Source of the DNA: an uncultured Oscillospiraceae bacterium
GTDB lineage: Bacteria > Bacillota > Clostridia > Oscillospirales > Oscillospiraceae
Assembly (NCBI GenBank): GCA_934589145.1
Contig: CAKTNW010000032.1
Span: 1 to 22,308 of the forward strand
DNA length: 22,308 nucleotides
Direction of reading: 5' to 3'
Position numbers and translations under genes: made by a program. Shown in pieces: positions 1-6,840 of this stretch. The notes beneath the pieces are model-generated. The model saw nothing but the letters and a program-made list of their open reading frames with translations, ran no database searches and was not told the DNA's origin. Positions within the stretch are counted from its first letter, which is position 1, and each line of letters begins with the position of its first letter.

Positions 1-464
1 CGGATTTTGCGGCTGGTATCCTTGGCATACCACTCGTTGAACCAGTTCTTGATACCTGCCATGTCGCTGTCGGTGCTGTTCGGGTCAATGGTGTCAAAGT
101 GGTCGTTGATGGCAATATACCGCACACCGTACTGAGGAAATGTGTAGTTGATATAAAGCCCTGTCAGCGAGGAATTACGACCAAGTCTACTGAGGTCTTT
201 CGTAATCACCGCTTCCACATGACCGGCTTCAATTTCCGCAAGCATCTTCTGAAAGCCGGGACGGTTGGAAAAATCCACGCCGCTGTACCCGTCATCAATG
301 AAGAACGTTGGGTTCGGAAAGTGCTGAGATTTTGCATACTCCATTAACATGATCTGCTGATGCTGGATGGAGTTCGACGGGTCATCCTTGCCGCCTTTTT
401 CTTTGGTGTCCTCTACGGACAGTCTGCAATAAAGCGCTGTGATTTTGTCGGTTGCCCTTAACAT
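1..464 (-). CDS. Large serine recombinase, N-terminal part (cut by window edge)
   Basis: A serine site-specific recombinase of the Tn4451 TnpX/TndX type that would excise and integrate the mobile element; the C-terminal part lies outside the window. Translated from the ATG at 464 it begins MLRATDKITALYCRLSVEDT, with the YCRLS motif putting the likely nucleophile at Ser16. Further resolvase-domain motifs follow: FIDDGYSGVDFSNRPGFQKM, then ITKDLSRLGRN, then a YAIND segment. The frame stays open to base 1 with no stop. An AAGGAGG ribosome site lies just before the start. The TnpW-like gene is 73 bases upstream in the same direction. Family assignment is confident; the exact subgroup is inferred. 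Confidence 0.93.
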   Translation of the reverse strand, partial: MLRATDKITALYCRLSVEDTKEKGGKDDPSNSIQHQQIMLMEYAKSQHFPNPTFFIDDGYSGVDFSNRPGFQKMLAEIEAGHVEAVITKDLSRLGRNSSLTGLYINYTFPQYGVRYIAINDHFDTIDPNSTDSDMAGIKNWFNEWYAKDTSRKI

Positions 465-537
465 ATTGTTGTCCTCCTTCGGTGGGGCAACTGTCTGAAC
501 AGGATTGGATTCTTGGTTTATATCAAGAGAAACGTCG

Positions 538-933
538 TTACTCATCGGCGTCCTCCGTGATACCATTTTTATCATCGGCAGCGTTCTGCTCCATAATGCG
601 TCCGAGTTTCTTGTCGAGGGTTTCCGTACCCTCGTAGCTGCCGGTTACGGTGTATTCCGTGCCGCCGCGTTCCTCCACAATTTTGACATCGGGCAGCCAA
701 AAGGCAGACGGATTTTTCACCACGATGTTGCCCTTCTCATCGAAAGAAAACTCTCTCTTTGGGGCATCGTCGGAGCGTGGCTTGACTTTGGCATACGGGT
801 CAGGATTGGAGAAATGGAACGAGCGGATTTCAGCGTCCTCCTCGCCGTTATCAAAATCATCATCGGCAAAAATCTCGTCCAGTTCCTCGTCAGTCAGTTC
901 GATAATTTCATTGTCTTTTTCTTTCGGATTCAC
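538..933 (-). CDS. Acidic protein with TnpW-like C-terminus
   Basis: 131 residues from a GTG start with a good AAGGAGG site 9 bases upstream. The N-terminal third is very acidic (ELTDEELDEIFADDDFD). Residues about 88-118 (GGTEYTVTGSYEGTETLDKK followed by LGRIMEQ) resemble the pattern of transposon-encoded TnpW proteins: a G-T-x-Y-x-V strand, then an ETL-K helix ending in R-I. It lies directly upstream of the serine recombinase, and TnpW-family genes are often near such recombinases. The biochemical role of TnpW is not known to me. The acidic extension is longer than the usual short TnpW. The gene itself is likely real; the family call is moderate. Confidence 0.6.
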   Translation of the reverse strand: MNPKEKDNEIIELTDEELDEIFADDDFDNGEEDAEIRSFHFSNPDPYAKVKPRSDDAPKREFSFDEKGNIVVKNPSAFWLPDVKIVEERGGTEYTVTGSYEGTETLDKKLGRIMEQNAADDKNGITEDADE

Positions 934-1437
934 TTCGTCAAGCCTCCTTCGCTTCGGTTCATTTCATTCAAAATTATAGTCGGAGTAGCAAAACGGACGA
1001 ACGCCGTCAATGGTCAAGATGAACGGCTGCACCGCCATTGACAGCGTTCATCCGTTTCGCTTTTTGGCAGACAAGGCGGCGATTGCCGCCGATTTCCATT
1101 TGGGGAATGGCGCTTGCTATTATGAAGAACAGAGAATAGCAAGCACAGCAAGTGTATGTACACTTGCGAAATCCGGCGTGGTACGACCGGAATTTCCTTG
1201 CAGAATAGCAAGCAAATCCGGCGAGTACCCACACCGGAGCTTACCATTCTGGCAAGCAATGCCCGGCGGTACCCACTTTTCATTACCCGCCAACTGCGAA
1301 ACGCACTTGGCAAGCAATGCTCGTGTTTATACACCCGTGCAATCTTGTTGGGGAAATGCCCCAAACCCCTGAACGATTTCAGAGAAATCGGCTGCGCTCC
1401 TGCGGAGCTGAACATCAATCTATCTTCAGGAAGTGAG
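934..1437. other. Gene-free stretch with hairpins and GCAAGCA repeats, possible transfer origin region
   Basis: I see no convincing gene here; the overlapping frames lack ribosome sites and family motifs. It is rich in structure. Two 23-base arms at 991-1013 and 1035-1057 are inverted repeats with two mismatches. GGCGGC/GCCGCC pairs at 1075-1090. A perfect 9-base-pair hairpin GCAAGTGTA/TACACTTGC is at 1148-1167. TCCGG/CCGGA pairs lie at 1172-1191 and 1217-1238. CGATTTC/GAAATCG is at 1374-1390, and GCTCC/GGAGC at 1396-1408. GCAAGCA occurs four times, at 1139, 1208, 1252 and 1310. Its place beside a mobC-like gene suggests an origin of transfer or recombinase-binding region; this is inference. 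Confidence 0.55.
991..1057. repeat. Long inverted repeat (2 x 23 bases)
   Basis: Arms 991-1013 and 1035-1057 match as an inverted repeat in 21 of 23 positions, separated by 21 bases. The loop contains a further GATGAACGG related to the arms. On the minus strand it lies downstream of the mobC-like gene and just upstream of the TnpW-like gene. It could act as a terminator-like structure or as a DNA hairpin recognised during transfer. Confidence 0.7.
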
Positions 1438-1632
1438 TCAGGGATTTTTGGGTTCACGGCGTTCGGGCAAATCCGGTTTTGACGCATATCCGTCGATTGC
1501 CATTTTGCGAAGGTAAGCGCTCATATTCTCTATACCAAGCTGCGCCATCCTCGCCTTTATCAAGCCGAGTTCTTTTTCATCTACGAAAAATTTGACCTGT
1601 ATCGGTCGCTTGCGATTCCTGTTGTCTGGCAT
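1438..1632 (-). CDS. Shortened MobC-like relaxosome protein
   Basis: 64 residues, starting MPDNRNRKRPIQVKFFVDEK and continuing with LGLIKARMAQLGIENMSAYL and RKMAID. This matches the N-terminal ribbon-helix-helix DNA-binding part of MobC-type mobilization proteins, which bind near the transfer origin and help the relaxase. Family members are usually over 100 residues; this one ends after DLPERREPKNP, so it is probably a C-terminally truncated or decayed copy. The relaxase that normally follows is missing; a hairpin-rich non-coding stretch follows instead. A second fragment of the same 5' end lies at 2157-2259. Whether the short product still binds DNA cannot be told. Confidence 0.65.
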   Translation of the reverse strand: MPDNRNRKRPIQVKFFVDEKELGLIKARMAQLGIENMSAYLRKMAIDGYASKPDLPERREPKNP

Positions 1633-1656
1633 AGATGCTATCCCGCTCCTGTTCAG

Positions 1657-2136
1657 TTATCTCTTGTCCGTAGTGAATAGCTTTACTGTGTCTGTTGGAT
1701 TCTTCAATTCGGTCTTGAAGAATTCTGGATACATCTTAATGTTCTCATCGAGCGAAGCCCACACCAAGTGTTCTTTGCTGTTATCTTCCATAAAGCTTTC
1801 GCTGATCGGCGCAAAAGCATCAGGCACTTTCATATAGAAGAAAAGCGAAATCTCATAAATCAGTTTGTTCAGATTGGAAGGCACGTCGCCATAGAAATAG
1901 TTTTCATGCACAAAGCCAAGGCGGTCAATTTCCATCTGAACGCCCGTTTCCTCCAACACTTCACGGACGACAGCCTCTTCTGCTGTTTCACCGAATTTTA
2001 CCCTGCCGCCAACGGAGTAGAGATAGTCTCTGTCATTGCCACCAACCATCAAAATCTTTCCATCCTTCATGATGATTGCGCCGACACGAATATTCAAAAT
2101 CCCATCGTCACAGACTACGCACATATCTTTGTTCAT
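1657..2136 (-). CDS. Nudix hydrolase
   Basis: 159 residues. The complete Nudix box runs from Gly44 to Val66: G-x5-E with Glu50, then x7, then REVLEETGV at 58-66, giving the metal-binding glutamates. The family hydrolyses nucleoside diphosphates linked to another group; the substrate here is unknown. I place the start at the ATG at 2136, with GGAGGT 10 bases upstream, rather than at the upstream ATG at 2190. The 18 extra residues of the longer frame belong to a mobC remnant that happens to be in frame. It reads in the same direction as the HEXXH gene upstream and the mobC-like gene downstream (24 bases away), so it looks like cargo placed within a mobilization gene. Confidence 0.9.
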   Translation of the reverse strand: MNKDMCVVCDDGILNIRVGAIIMKDGKILMVGGNDRDYLYSVGGRVKFGETAEEAVVREVLEETGVQMEIDRLGFVHENYFYGDVPSNLNKLIYEISLFFYMKVPDAFAPISESFMEDNSKEHLVWASLDENIKMYPEFFKTELKNPTDTVKLFTTDKR

Positions 2137-2156
2137 TGTTTTTTCTACCTCCGCAC

Positions 2157-2259
2157 ACAGTTTCAGTGCTGTCATTTTTGCTTTTATCAAGCCCAGTCCT
2201 TTTTCATCTACGAAGAATTTGACCTGTATTGGCCGATTCCAGTTCCTGTTGTCAGGTAT
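2157..2259 (-). pseudogene. mobC 5' fragment fused in frame ahead of the Nudix gene
   Basis: Read on the minus strand from 2259 this gives IPDNRNWNRPIQVKFFVDEK then GLGLIKAKM, nearly the same as the first 30 residues encoded at 1632-1540. The position of the start codon is ATA instead of ATG, so the fragment probably lost its own start. The frame runs without a stop into the Nudix gene. This is a partial duplicate of the 5' end of mobC and points to a recombination event that placed the Nudix gene between two copies. Confidence 0.8.
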
Positions 2260-2262
2260 GAC

Positions 2263-3042
2263 TTACCCCTCTGACTTTAGAATATGTTCTCGAATTACTG
2301 CTTCATGCTCTTGACAATAGGCGTAGCTGCTTCGCATAAAATCTTCAATATTCTGGCTTCTGTACATAGCGTCCAATGTGTTAAGAATAGATTTCCCATC
2401 TACCATCATATCGAAGAAATACGGATAGACACATCCACCGTTTTCTCTCGGGAAATATGGGTTGATGGAGCTGAGCCGCTCATCTCTCATCACGGATTCG
2501 ACCACCATTTCGCTCAATATCCATTTGAGCGAGGGACGCTCATATTCGTCGTAGTTATCTCCAAACAACTGGTTCCATACATAGAACCAAATAAAGTGTA
2601 TGATCTCATGTATTCCACCGCCAATGGCACCCTTTGCGCTGTTCAAATAGAATGTGTCATAGCAGCGCTCTTTTAGAAAACGCGGCTCAATAGGGTTCAA
2701 ACTCAAATTGCAGCGCAGGTCATTAAACAAGCCTGTGCAATCTATGCTGAAAGCCTCTGATAAAGCAGCTGTAATCTGCGCTTTGCAAGCGTTCCAGTGA
2801 TGAGAATATAAGGTCACCTTCTCATTGATTGTGTTCTCCAACTCAGCATACGCGGCCCTCATGGTACGTTCAATGTAGTCTCTTCTTTCTGCAACTGACA
2901 AACTTGCAGCGAATGTCCTGTCAAGTTGCGGATAGAAATGGTATAAAGGTTCAGACCAGAATTCAGATTCTCCTTCGGCTTGAAAATGCATGATACTCTG
3001 AATCATGTAATCGACACCGGGATTTATAAATGTAACTTCCAT
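2263..3042 (-). CDS. HEXXH protein, putative zinc metallopeptidase of unknown family
   Basis: 259 residues with no family I can name. The stretch GAIGGGIHEIIHFIWFYVW includes HEIIH at 145-149, an HEXXH zinc-binding motif on a hydrophobic helix. Two glutamates follow at 178 and 182 (LSEMVVES), either of which could be the third metal ligand of a gluzincin-type protease. There is no signal peptide or clear membrane segment, so it is probably cytoplasmic. The ATG start at 3042 has an AGAGGTG ribosome site. It lies 74 bases downstream of the small gene at 3117-3371, probably in the same transcript, and its stop abuts the mobC fragment. The gene is well supported; the peptidase activity is inferred from one motif. 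Confidence 0.8.
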   Translation of the reverse strand: MEVTFINPGVDYMIQSIMHFQAEGESEFWSEPLYHFYPQLDRTFAASLSVAERRDYIERTMRAAYAELENTINEKVTLYSHHWNACKAQITAALSEAFSIDCTGLFNDLRCNLSLNPIEPRFLKERCYDTFYLNSAKGAIGGGIHEIIHFIWFYVWNQLFGDNYDEYERPSLKWILSEMVVESVMRDERLSSINPYFPRENGGCVYPYFFDMMVDGKSILNTLDAMYRSQNIEDFMRSSYAYCQEHEAVIREHILKSEG

Positions 3043-3116
3043 AAATCGTTCACCTCTGTGTCCTTTCCTCGTATATCTTTCTCAACTCGGTATTCGGTGT
3101 ACCAAACTTTCACTTC

Positions 3117-3371
3117 TCATGTAATCTGATCCAAAAGGCCGTACTCAGTAACTGTTTCAAAATATATCTTTGTGTTTCCGGTCAAAACGAAATCAGCATA
3201 CGCCGACGGAGCGTTGCGGATCAGATAGTTAGGCGCTGACCGCGGATACATATTGTCAGCAATTTTGTTTCCCATAGCGGTACAGTTAATGGCGATCATA
3301 CTGCTGTCGCTGAACTTCAGTTCCACGCAACTGCTAACTATATTGAACGCACAAGCAATCAACTTTTTCAT
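3117..3371 (-). CDS. Small mobile-element protein, DUF6061-like
   Basis: 84 residues beginning MKKLIACAFNIVSSCVELKF and continuing SDSSMIAINCTAMGN. From memory this resembles the short DUF6061-type proteins found widely in gut Firmicutes mobile elements; I could not check it. Function is unknown. An AGGAG site precedes the ATG, and a good promoter lies at 3406-3435 on the minus strand. It is the first gene of a probable minus-strand cargo transcript with the HEXXH and Nudix genes. Confidence 0.7.
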   Translation of the reverse strand: MKKLIACAFNIVSSCVELKFSDSSMIAINCTAMGNKIADNMYPRSAPNYLIRNAPSAYADFVLTGNTKIYFETVTEYGLLDQIT

Positions 3372-3405
3372 TTACCGTGTCTCCTGCCCGCCGGTGTGTA
3401 CACAC

Positions 3406-3435
3406 AGTATATCACAAGGATAGCTCTGTTTTCAA
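3406..3435 (-). promoter_or_regulatory. Sigma-A-type promoter for the 3117-3371 gene
   Basis: On the minus strand TTGAAA (3435-3430) and TATACT (3411-3406) are spaced by 18 bases. A perfect 12-base palindrome GTGTGTACACAC (3394-3405) starts right after the -10 box, where a repressor could block transcription. Confidence 0.6.
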
Positions 3436-3730
3436 TAGAATACTCGGAATTTAACACCCTAAAATGTAACTTTTCTGCGAATGAAAGTTGATTTTCAGTT
3501 TCTACCGTGTCGAACATACTCTGCATCGAAATACCCGCCTATCGACTTTGCGGTTTTGTGGGGTGTTTTGCACAATCGTAAATATACACACTCCCCAGCG
3601 TACCGTATGCACTATGCAGCAATTCGCTGTTTCACAAAGGAACTGCATAAAAGCGATAACTATTTCACCTTTTTCATTACCCTTGCTTTACAAAGCAGAA
3701 AATCAGTGATTTTCAACCCTTAGATGTACA
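3436..3730. other. Gene-free junction stretch between mobile element and core genes
   Basis: No convincing gene. The frames here lack ribosome sites and recognisable motifs. The stretch is AT-rich with a small hairpin GAAAATC/GATTTTC near 3699-3715. The element must end in or near here, because the met operon begins just to the right, but I could not identify the attachment site. Confidence 0.4.
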
Positions 3731-3772
3731 AAAACAGGCAGCACTCAACCGAAGCTGAGTGCCGCCTGTTTT
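3731..3772 (-). terminator. Intrinsic terminator of the met operon
   Basis: AAAACAGGC and GCACTCA pair with TGAGTGC and GCCTGTTTT around an 8-base loop, with one mismatch. On the minus strand it is followed by TTTTTG. It lies about 100 bases beyond the metI stop and would end the metQNI transcript. Confidence 0.75.
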
Positions 3773-3873
3773 GTTGTCCAATCCTGCTTAGCAGATGCCG
3801 ATTTTGTAGTTTTCTCAAATTACTGTCTTATCGGCACACGGCTAACCCCGCCCGGTTGTTATGAAATAAAAAC

Positions 3874-4572
3874 TTACTTCAGGCGCTTGTCGCACTTCTT
3901 GCTGAGCCACGTCCCCAGTGTCTGGAACAGCTGCACCAGCAGGATCAGCAGCACCACGGCCACCAGCATCACCAGATACTTATAGCGATAGTAGCCGTAG
4001 TCGATGGCGATCTTGCCCAGACCGCCGCCGCCGATGATGCCGCTCATGGCGGAGTAGCCCAGGATGGTGGTCAGTGCGATGGTCACGTTCTGGATGAGAG
4101 AGGGAACACTCTCGGGGATCATTACCTTGCAGATGATCTGCATGGGAGTGGCGCCCATACTCTGGGCCGCCTCGATGATGTTGCCGTCCACCTCGCGCAG
4201 GCTGGTCTCCACCAGACGGGCCACGAAGGGGAAGGCCGCCGCCACCAGGGGAACGATGGTGGCCGTGGTACCGATGGTGGTACCGATCAGCAGGCGGGAC
4301 AGGGGGAACACCATGATCATCAGGATCAGGAACGGCACGGAGCGCAGCAGGTTGATGATCACATTCAGCACCTGCATCAGCCAGCGGGGCAGGGGCAGCA
4401 CGCCGCCCTTTTCGCCCACCACCAGCAGCACGCCCAGGGGCAGGCCGATGACCAGCGACAGCGCCGTGCTGAGCACCGTCATGTAGAAGGTCTCCCAGAT
4501 GGCAAAGGGCAGGGAGGGCAGCACCGTCATCAGATCCTGTACGGACTGGGCGCTGAACAGATTACTGTACAT
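3874..4572 (-). CDS. metI: Methionine ABC transporter permease
   Basis: 232 residues, the usual MetI length. It is an integral membrane protein with about five hydrophobic segments and a typical permease EAA-type loop (EAAQSMGATPMQIICKVMIP) that docks on the ATPase. With MetN and MetQ it imports D/L-methionine. Glycine-rich SGIIGGGGLGKIAIDYGYYR near residue 180-200 is characteristic of MetI. The ATG at 4572 follows a GAGGAGGT ribosome site and overlaps the end of metN by 11 bases, so translation is probably coupled. It is the last gene of the operon, followed by the terminator at 3731-3772. Confidence 0.95.
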   Translation of the reverse strand: MYSNLFSAQSVQDLMTVLPSLPFAIWETFYMTVLSTALSLVIGLPLGVLLVVGEKGGVLPLPRWLMQVLNVIINLLRSVPFLILMIMVFPLSRLLIGTTIGTTATIVPLVAAAFPFVARLVETSLREVDGNIIEAAQSMGATPMQIICKVMIPESVPSLIQNVTIALTTILGYSAMSGIIGGGGLGKIAIDYGYYRYKYLVMLVAVVLLILLVQLFQTLGTWLSKKCDKRLK

Positions 4573-5572
4573 TGTGGTCGACCTCCTCTACCTGCACGTT
4601 GGCGATGGTTTTGATAAAGGCAACAGCCCGGTCAAAGTGGGCGCTGGGGATGCCCAGCATCATGCTGCCGTAGACCTCCTCGGAGAGGCTCTGGGTACTG
4701 GCGGAGATGACGTTGCAGAAGATGCCCTCCTCTGCCGCCAGCCGCGCTACCATGGGGATGCTGGTGGTCTTGCTGTCCTTGAACACCAGGCGCACCAGCC
4801 GCTCACCGGCGGGATCGTACACCTGGGCGTCGGCGCCGCCGGGGAACACCAGGCGGCGGCCCGCGGCGGACTTGGGCGCGGCGAACACCGTGCCCACCAG
4901 GCCGGATTCTGCCACTACGCCGCCATCCAGGATGGCCACATGGCTGCAGATCTCCTTCACCACGCTCATCTGGTGGGTGATGACCACCACGGTGATGCCC
5001 AGCTTCTTGTTGATGTCCCGGATCAGCTCCAGGATCTGACGGGTGGTGTTGGGATCCAGGGCGCTGGTGGCCTCGTCGCACAGCAGCACCTTGGGATCGG
5101 TGGCCAGAGCGCGGGCAATGGCGATGCGCTGCTGCTGGCCGCCGGAGAGCTGGGCGGGATAGGCGTTGGCCTTGTCCGGCAGGCCCACCAGCTCCAGCAG
5201 CTCGCGGGCGCGCTTCTCGGCCTCATCCTTCTTCACGCCCACCAGCTCCATGGGGAAGCACACGTTCTTCAGACAGGTGCGCTGCATCAGCAGGTTGAAA
5301 TGCTGGAAGATCATGGTAATGCCGCGGCGTGCCTCACGCAGCTGGGCGGGGGTCATGGTGTCCAGCCGTTTGCCGTTCACCACGATCTCGCCGCTGGTGG
5401 GACGCTCCAGCAGGTTGATGCACCGCACCAGCGTGCTCTTGCCGGCGCCGGACATGCCGATGATGCCGTAGATGTCCCCGTCCTCAATGGTAAGGGAGAC
5501 GTCCTTGAGCGCGTCTACCCCTCCGGCGGTGCCGGAATCAAACGTCTTGCTGACGTGTTTCAGTTCGATCAT
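4562..5572 (-). CDS. metN: Methionine ABC transporter ATP-binding protein
   Basis: 336 residues. Walker A is GMSGAGKST at 39-47, Q-loop Gln90, signature LSGGQ at 142-146, Walker B LLCDEATS with Asp166-Glu167, and H-loop His200 (VVVITHQM). Residues about 255-336 form the C-terminal NIL domain found in MetN, which binds methionine and slows transport when the cell is replete. It powers methionine import through MetI. It starts 21 bases after the metQ stop, with AGGAGG ahead of the ATG, and overlaps metI by 11 bases. Confidence 0.96.
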   Translation of the reverse strand: MIELKHVSKTFDSGTAGGVDALKDVSLTIEDGDIYGIIGMSGAGKSTLVRCINLLERPTSGEIVVNGKRLDTMTPAQLREARRGITMIFQHFNLLMQRTCLKNVCFPMELVGVKKDEAEKRARELLELVGLPDKANAYPAQLSGGQQQRIAIARALATDPKVLLCDEATSALDPNTTRQILELIRDINKKLGITVVVITHQMSVVKEICSHVAILDGGVVAESGLVGTVFAAPKSAAGRRLVFPGGADAQVYDPAGERLVRLVFKDSKTTSIPMVARLAAEEGIFCNVISASTQSLSEEVYGSMMLGIPSAHFDRAVAFIKTIANVQVEEVDHNVQ

Positions 5573-5593
5573 GGACGTCTCCCTCCTTCTTCC

Positions 5594-6496
5594 TTACTTG
5601 CTGGCGGTCACAGCGTCCAGAGTGCTCTGCTTGCCGCCGTACAGGCCCATGGGCTCAACGTGGACAGCGGAGATGGACACGATGTGGGTGCCGTTCTGGG
5701 CGTTGAAGTCCTCCAGATAGGGCAGGTGCTGGAAGTAGTTGGCGTCCACAGCGCCGTCCTCAACGGCGGTGTTGGGCTGGACGTAATCGTTGAAGACCTG
5801 GATGTCCAGGGTGATGCCCTTGTCGGCCAGGATGGTCTTCACGACCTCCAGGATCTCGGCGTGGGGGGCGGGGGTAGCGGCAATGGTGATGGTCTCGCCG
5901 TTCAGGGCGTCGTAATCCACGGTGGCGTCATAGCCGTCGGTGGGATTCTCCACCACGGAGATCACGGAGCCGTTATAGGTCTCGTTGATGTAATCCACCA
6001 CCTGCTGGCTCTCCAGAGCGGCCTTCAGGGCCAGGATCTTGGGGGCGTTCTCGTTGCCCTCCTTCACGGCCAGGATGTTGGCATAGGCGGAGGCGCTGCC
6101 CTCGATCAGCAGGGAGTCATTCACGGGGTTCAGACCGGCGCTGATGGCGTAGTTGCTGTTGATGACGGCGTAGTCCACATCCTGCAGCTGGTTGGGCAGC
6201 TGAGCGGCCTCGGCCTCAACGATCTCCACGTTGTAGGGGTTCTCTACGATGTCGTTCTTGGTGGCGGTGATGCCCACGCCGTCAGCCAGCTTGATGATGC
6301 CGTTCTCCTGCAGCAGCAGCAGGGCGCGGGCCTCGTTGGTGGTGTCGTTGGGAACAGCGATCTTGATGACGGGCTGGCTGTCGCCGTCGCCGTCAGAAGC
6401 GGTGTTGCTGTTGCCGCCGCAGGCGGTCAGGCTCAGGGTCAGGACCAGCGCCAGTGCCAGCGTGGCCAGCTTCACAAAGTAATTGTGCTTTTTCAT
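5594..6496 (-). CDS. metQ: Methionine-binding lipoprotein MetQ, circularly permuted
   Basis: 300 residues. A signal peptide ends in the lipobox LTAC with the lipidated Cys26, so the protein is anchored outside the membrane. It captures methionine for MetNI. The order of its parts is odd. Residues 43-178 (IKIAVPNDTTNEARALLLLQ, VENPYNVEIVEAEAAQLP, AVINSNYA) match the second half of ordinary MetQ. Residues 202-300 (ATPAPHAEIL, FNDYVQPN, DANYFQHLPYL, EPMGLYGGK) match the first half and end where the other half would normally begin (STLDAV). A linker, 179-201, joins them. The single frame has no interruption. The ATG at 6496 has an AGGAG site. A leader reading frame and terminator lie upstream. 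Confidence 0.93.
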   Translation of the reverse strand: MKKHNYFVKLATLALALVLTLSLTACGGNSNTASDGDGDSQPVIKIAVPNDTTNEARALLLLQENGIIKLADGVGITATKNDIVENPYNVEIVEAEAAQLPNQLQDVDYAVINSNYAISAGLNPVNDSLLIEGSASAYANILAVKEGNENAPKILALKAALESQQVVDYINETYNGSVISVVENPTDGYDATVDYDALNGETITIAATPAPHAEILEVVKTILADKGITLDIQVFNDYVQPNTAVEDGAVDANYFQHLPYLEDFNAQNGTHIVSISAVHVEPMGLYGGKQSTLDAVTASK

Positions 6497-6540
6497 GATG
6501 TTTGTCTCCTTTTTTCATCAATTTGATTTGCGGGTGAAGA

Positions 6541-6582
6541 ACAAAAATAAAACGGTGGCAGGTCAATCGACCTTCCACCGTT
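6541..6582 (-). terminator. Leader terminator (attenuator) upstream of metQ
   Basis: On the minus strand AACGGTGG-AAGGTC pairs with GACCTGCCACCGTT around a GATT loop, with one internal mismatch, and is followed by TTATTTTTG. It sits between the Met/Cys-rich leader frame (stop at 6606) and metQ (start at 6496), downstream of the promoter at 6781-6809. So it must be bypassed for the operon to be expressed. Its 3' arm GCCACCGT can instead pair with ACGGTATGGC in the leader frame (complement of 6616-6625), with a 2-base bulge. Confidence 0.8.
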
Positions 6583-6605
6583 CATGACTGTTGTTCATCC
6601 TGTGT

Positions 6606-6725
6606 TCAGCAGGACGCCATACCGTCAGGGAAAATCAGTTGACCAAATTGAGCGCGACGAAACATGCACATGGGGCACATGCACATCTCCATAGACATCA
6701 TCATCACGGCGCTCAGCTTCTTCAT
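6606..6725 (-). CDS. Met/Cys-rich leader peptide of the met operon
   Basis: A 39-residue frame, MKKLSAVMMMSMEMCMCPMC then MFRRAQFGQL, ending in MASC and a TGA stop. It has ten Met and four Cys, mostly packed in codons 8-21. A GGAG site lies 10 bases before the ATG; a GTG one codon upstream is 7 bases away and could be the true start. A promoter (6781-6809) lies upstream and an intrinsic terminator (6541-6582) downstream, then metQ. This is the classic layout of a transcription attenuator in which a ribosome stalled at Met or Cys codons lets RNA polymerase read on. I see no SAM riboswitch. An alternative is a small metal-binding peptide (MCMCPMCM). The leader role is inference but well supported by context. 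Confidence 0.75.
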   Translation of the reverse strand: MKKLSAVMMMSMEMCMCPMCMFRRAQFGQLIFPDGMASC

Positions 6726-6780
6726 CACTGATTTTCTCCTTTCCTCGGTTCTCAATGGCGTGTCCGCCTTGGATGGTGGC

Positions 6781-6809
6781 ATGGTAACGCTTTCGGGGCC
6801 ATTTGTCAA
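6781..6809 (-). promoter_or_regulatory. Promoter of the met leader and metQNI
   Basis: On the minus strand a consensus TTGACA (6809-6804) and TACCAT (6786-6781) are 17 bases apart. The expected start of transcription is near 6774, giving a leader of about 280 bases that contains the Met/Cys-rich frame and the attenuator. Confidence 0.7.
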
Positions 6810-6840
6810 CCCCCTTTTTTGCATTCCGGCCATTTGCAAG

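Noticed and set aside
1657..2190. A longer Nudix protein starting at 2190
   Set aside because: The extra 18 residues come from the mobC fragment; the ATG at 2136 has the proper ribosome site.
3481..3723. Plus-strand frames of 73-80 codons in the junction region
   Set aside because: No ribosome site, no motif, and overlapping alternatives of similar length, as expected by chance.
4499..6526. A 675-codon open frame on the plus strand opposite metI, metN and metQ
   Set aside because: It is antisense to three well-recognised genes, is full of Gly/Val/Leu/His/Gln from GC-rich codon shadows, and has no family motif or ribosome site.
6496..6780. SAM riboswitch upstream of metQ
   Set aside because: The leader is taken up by a translated-looking frame and a simple terminator; I see no four-helix S-box pattern, though no covariance search was possible.
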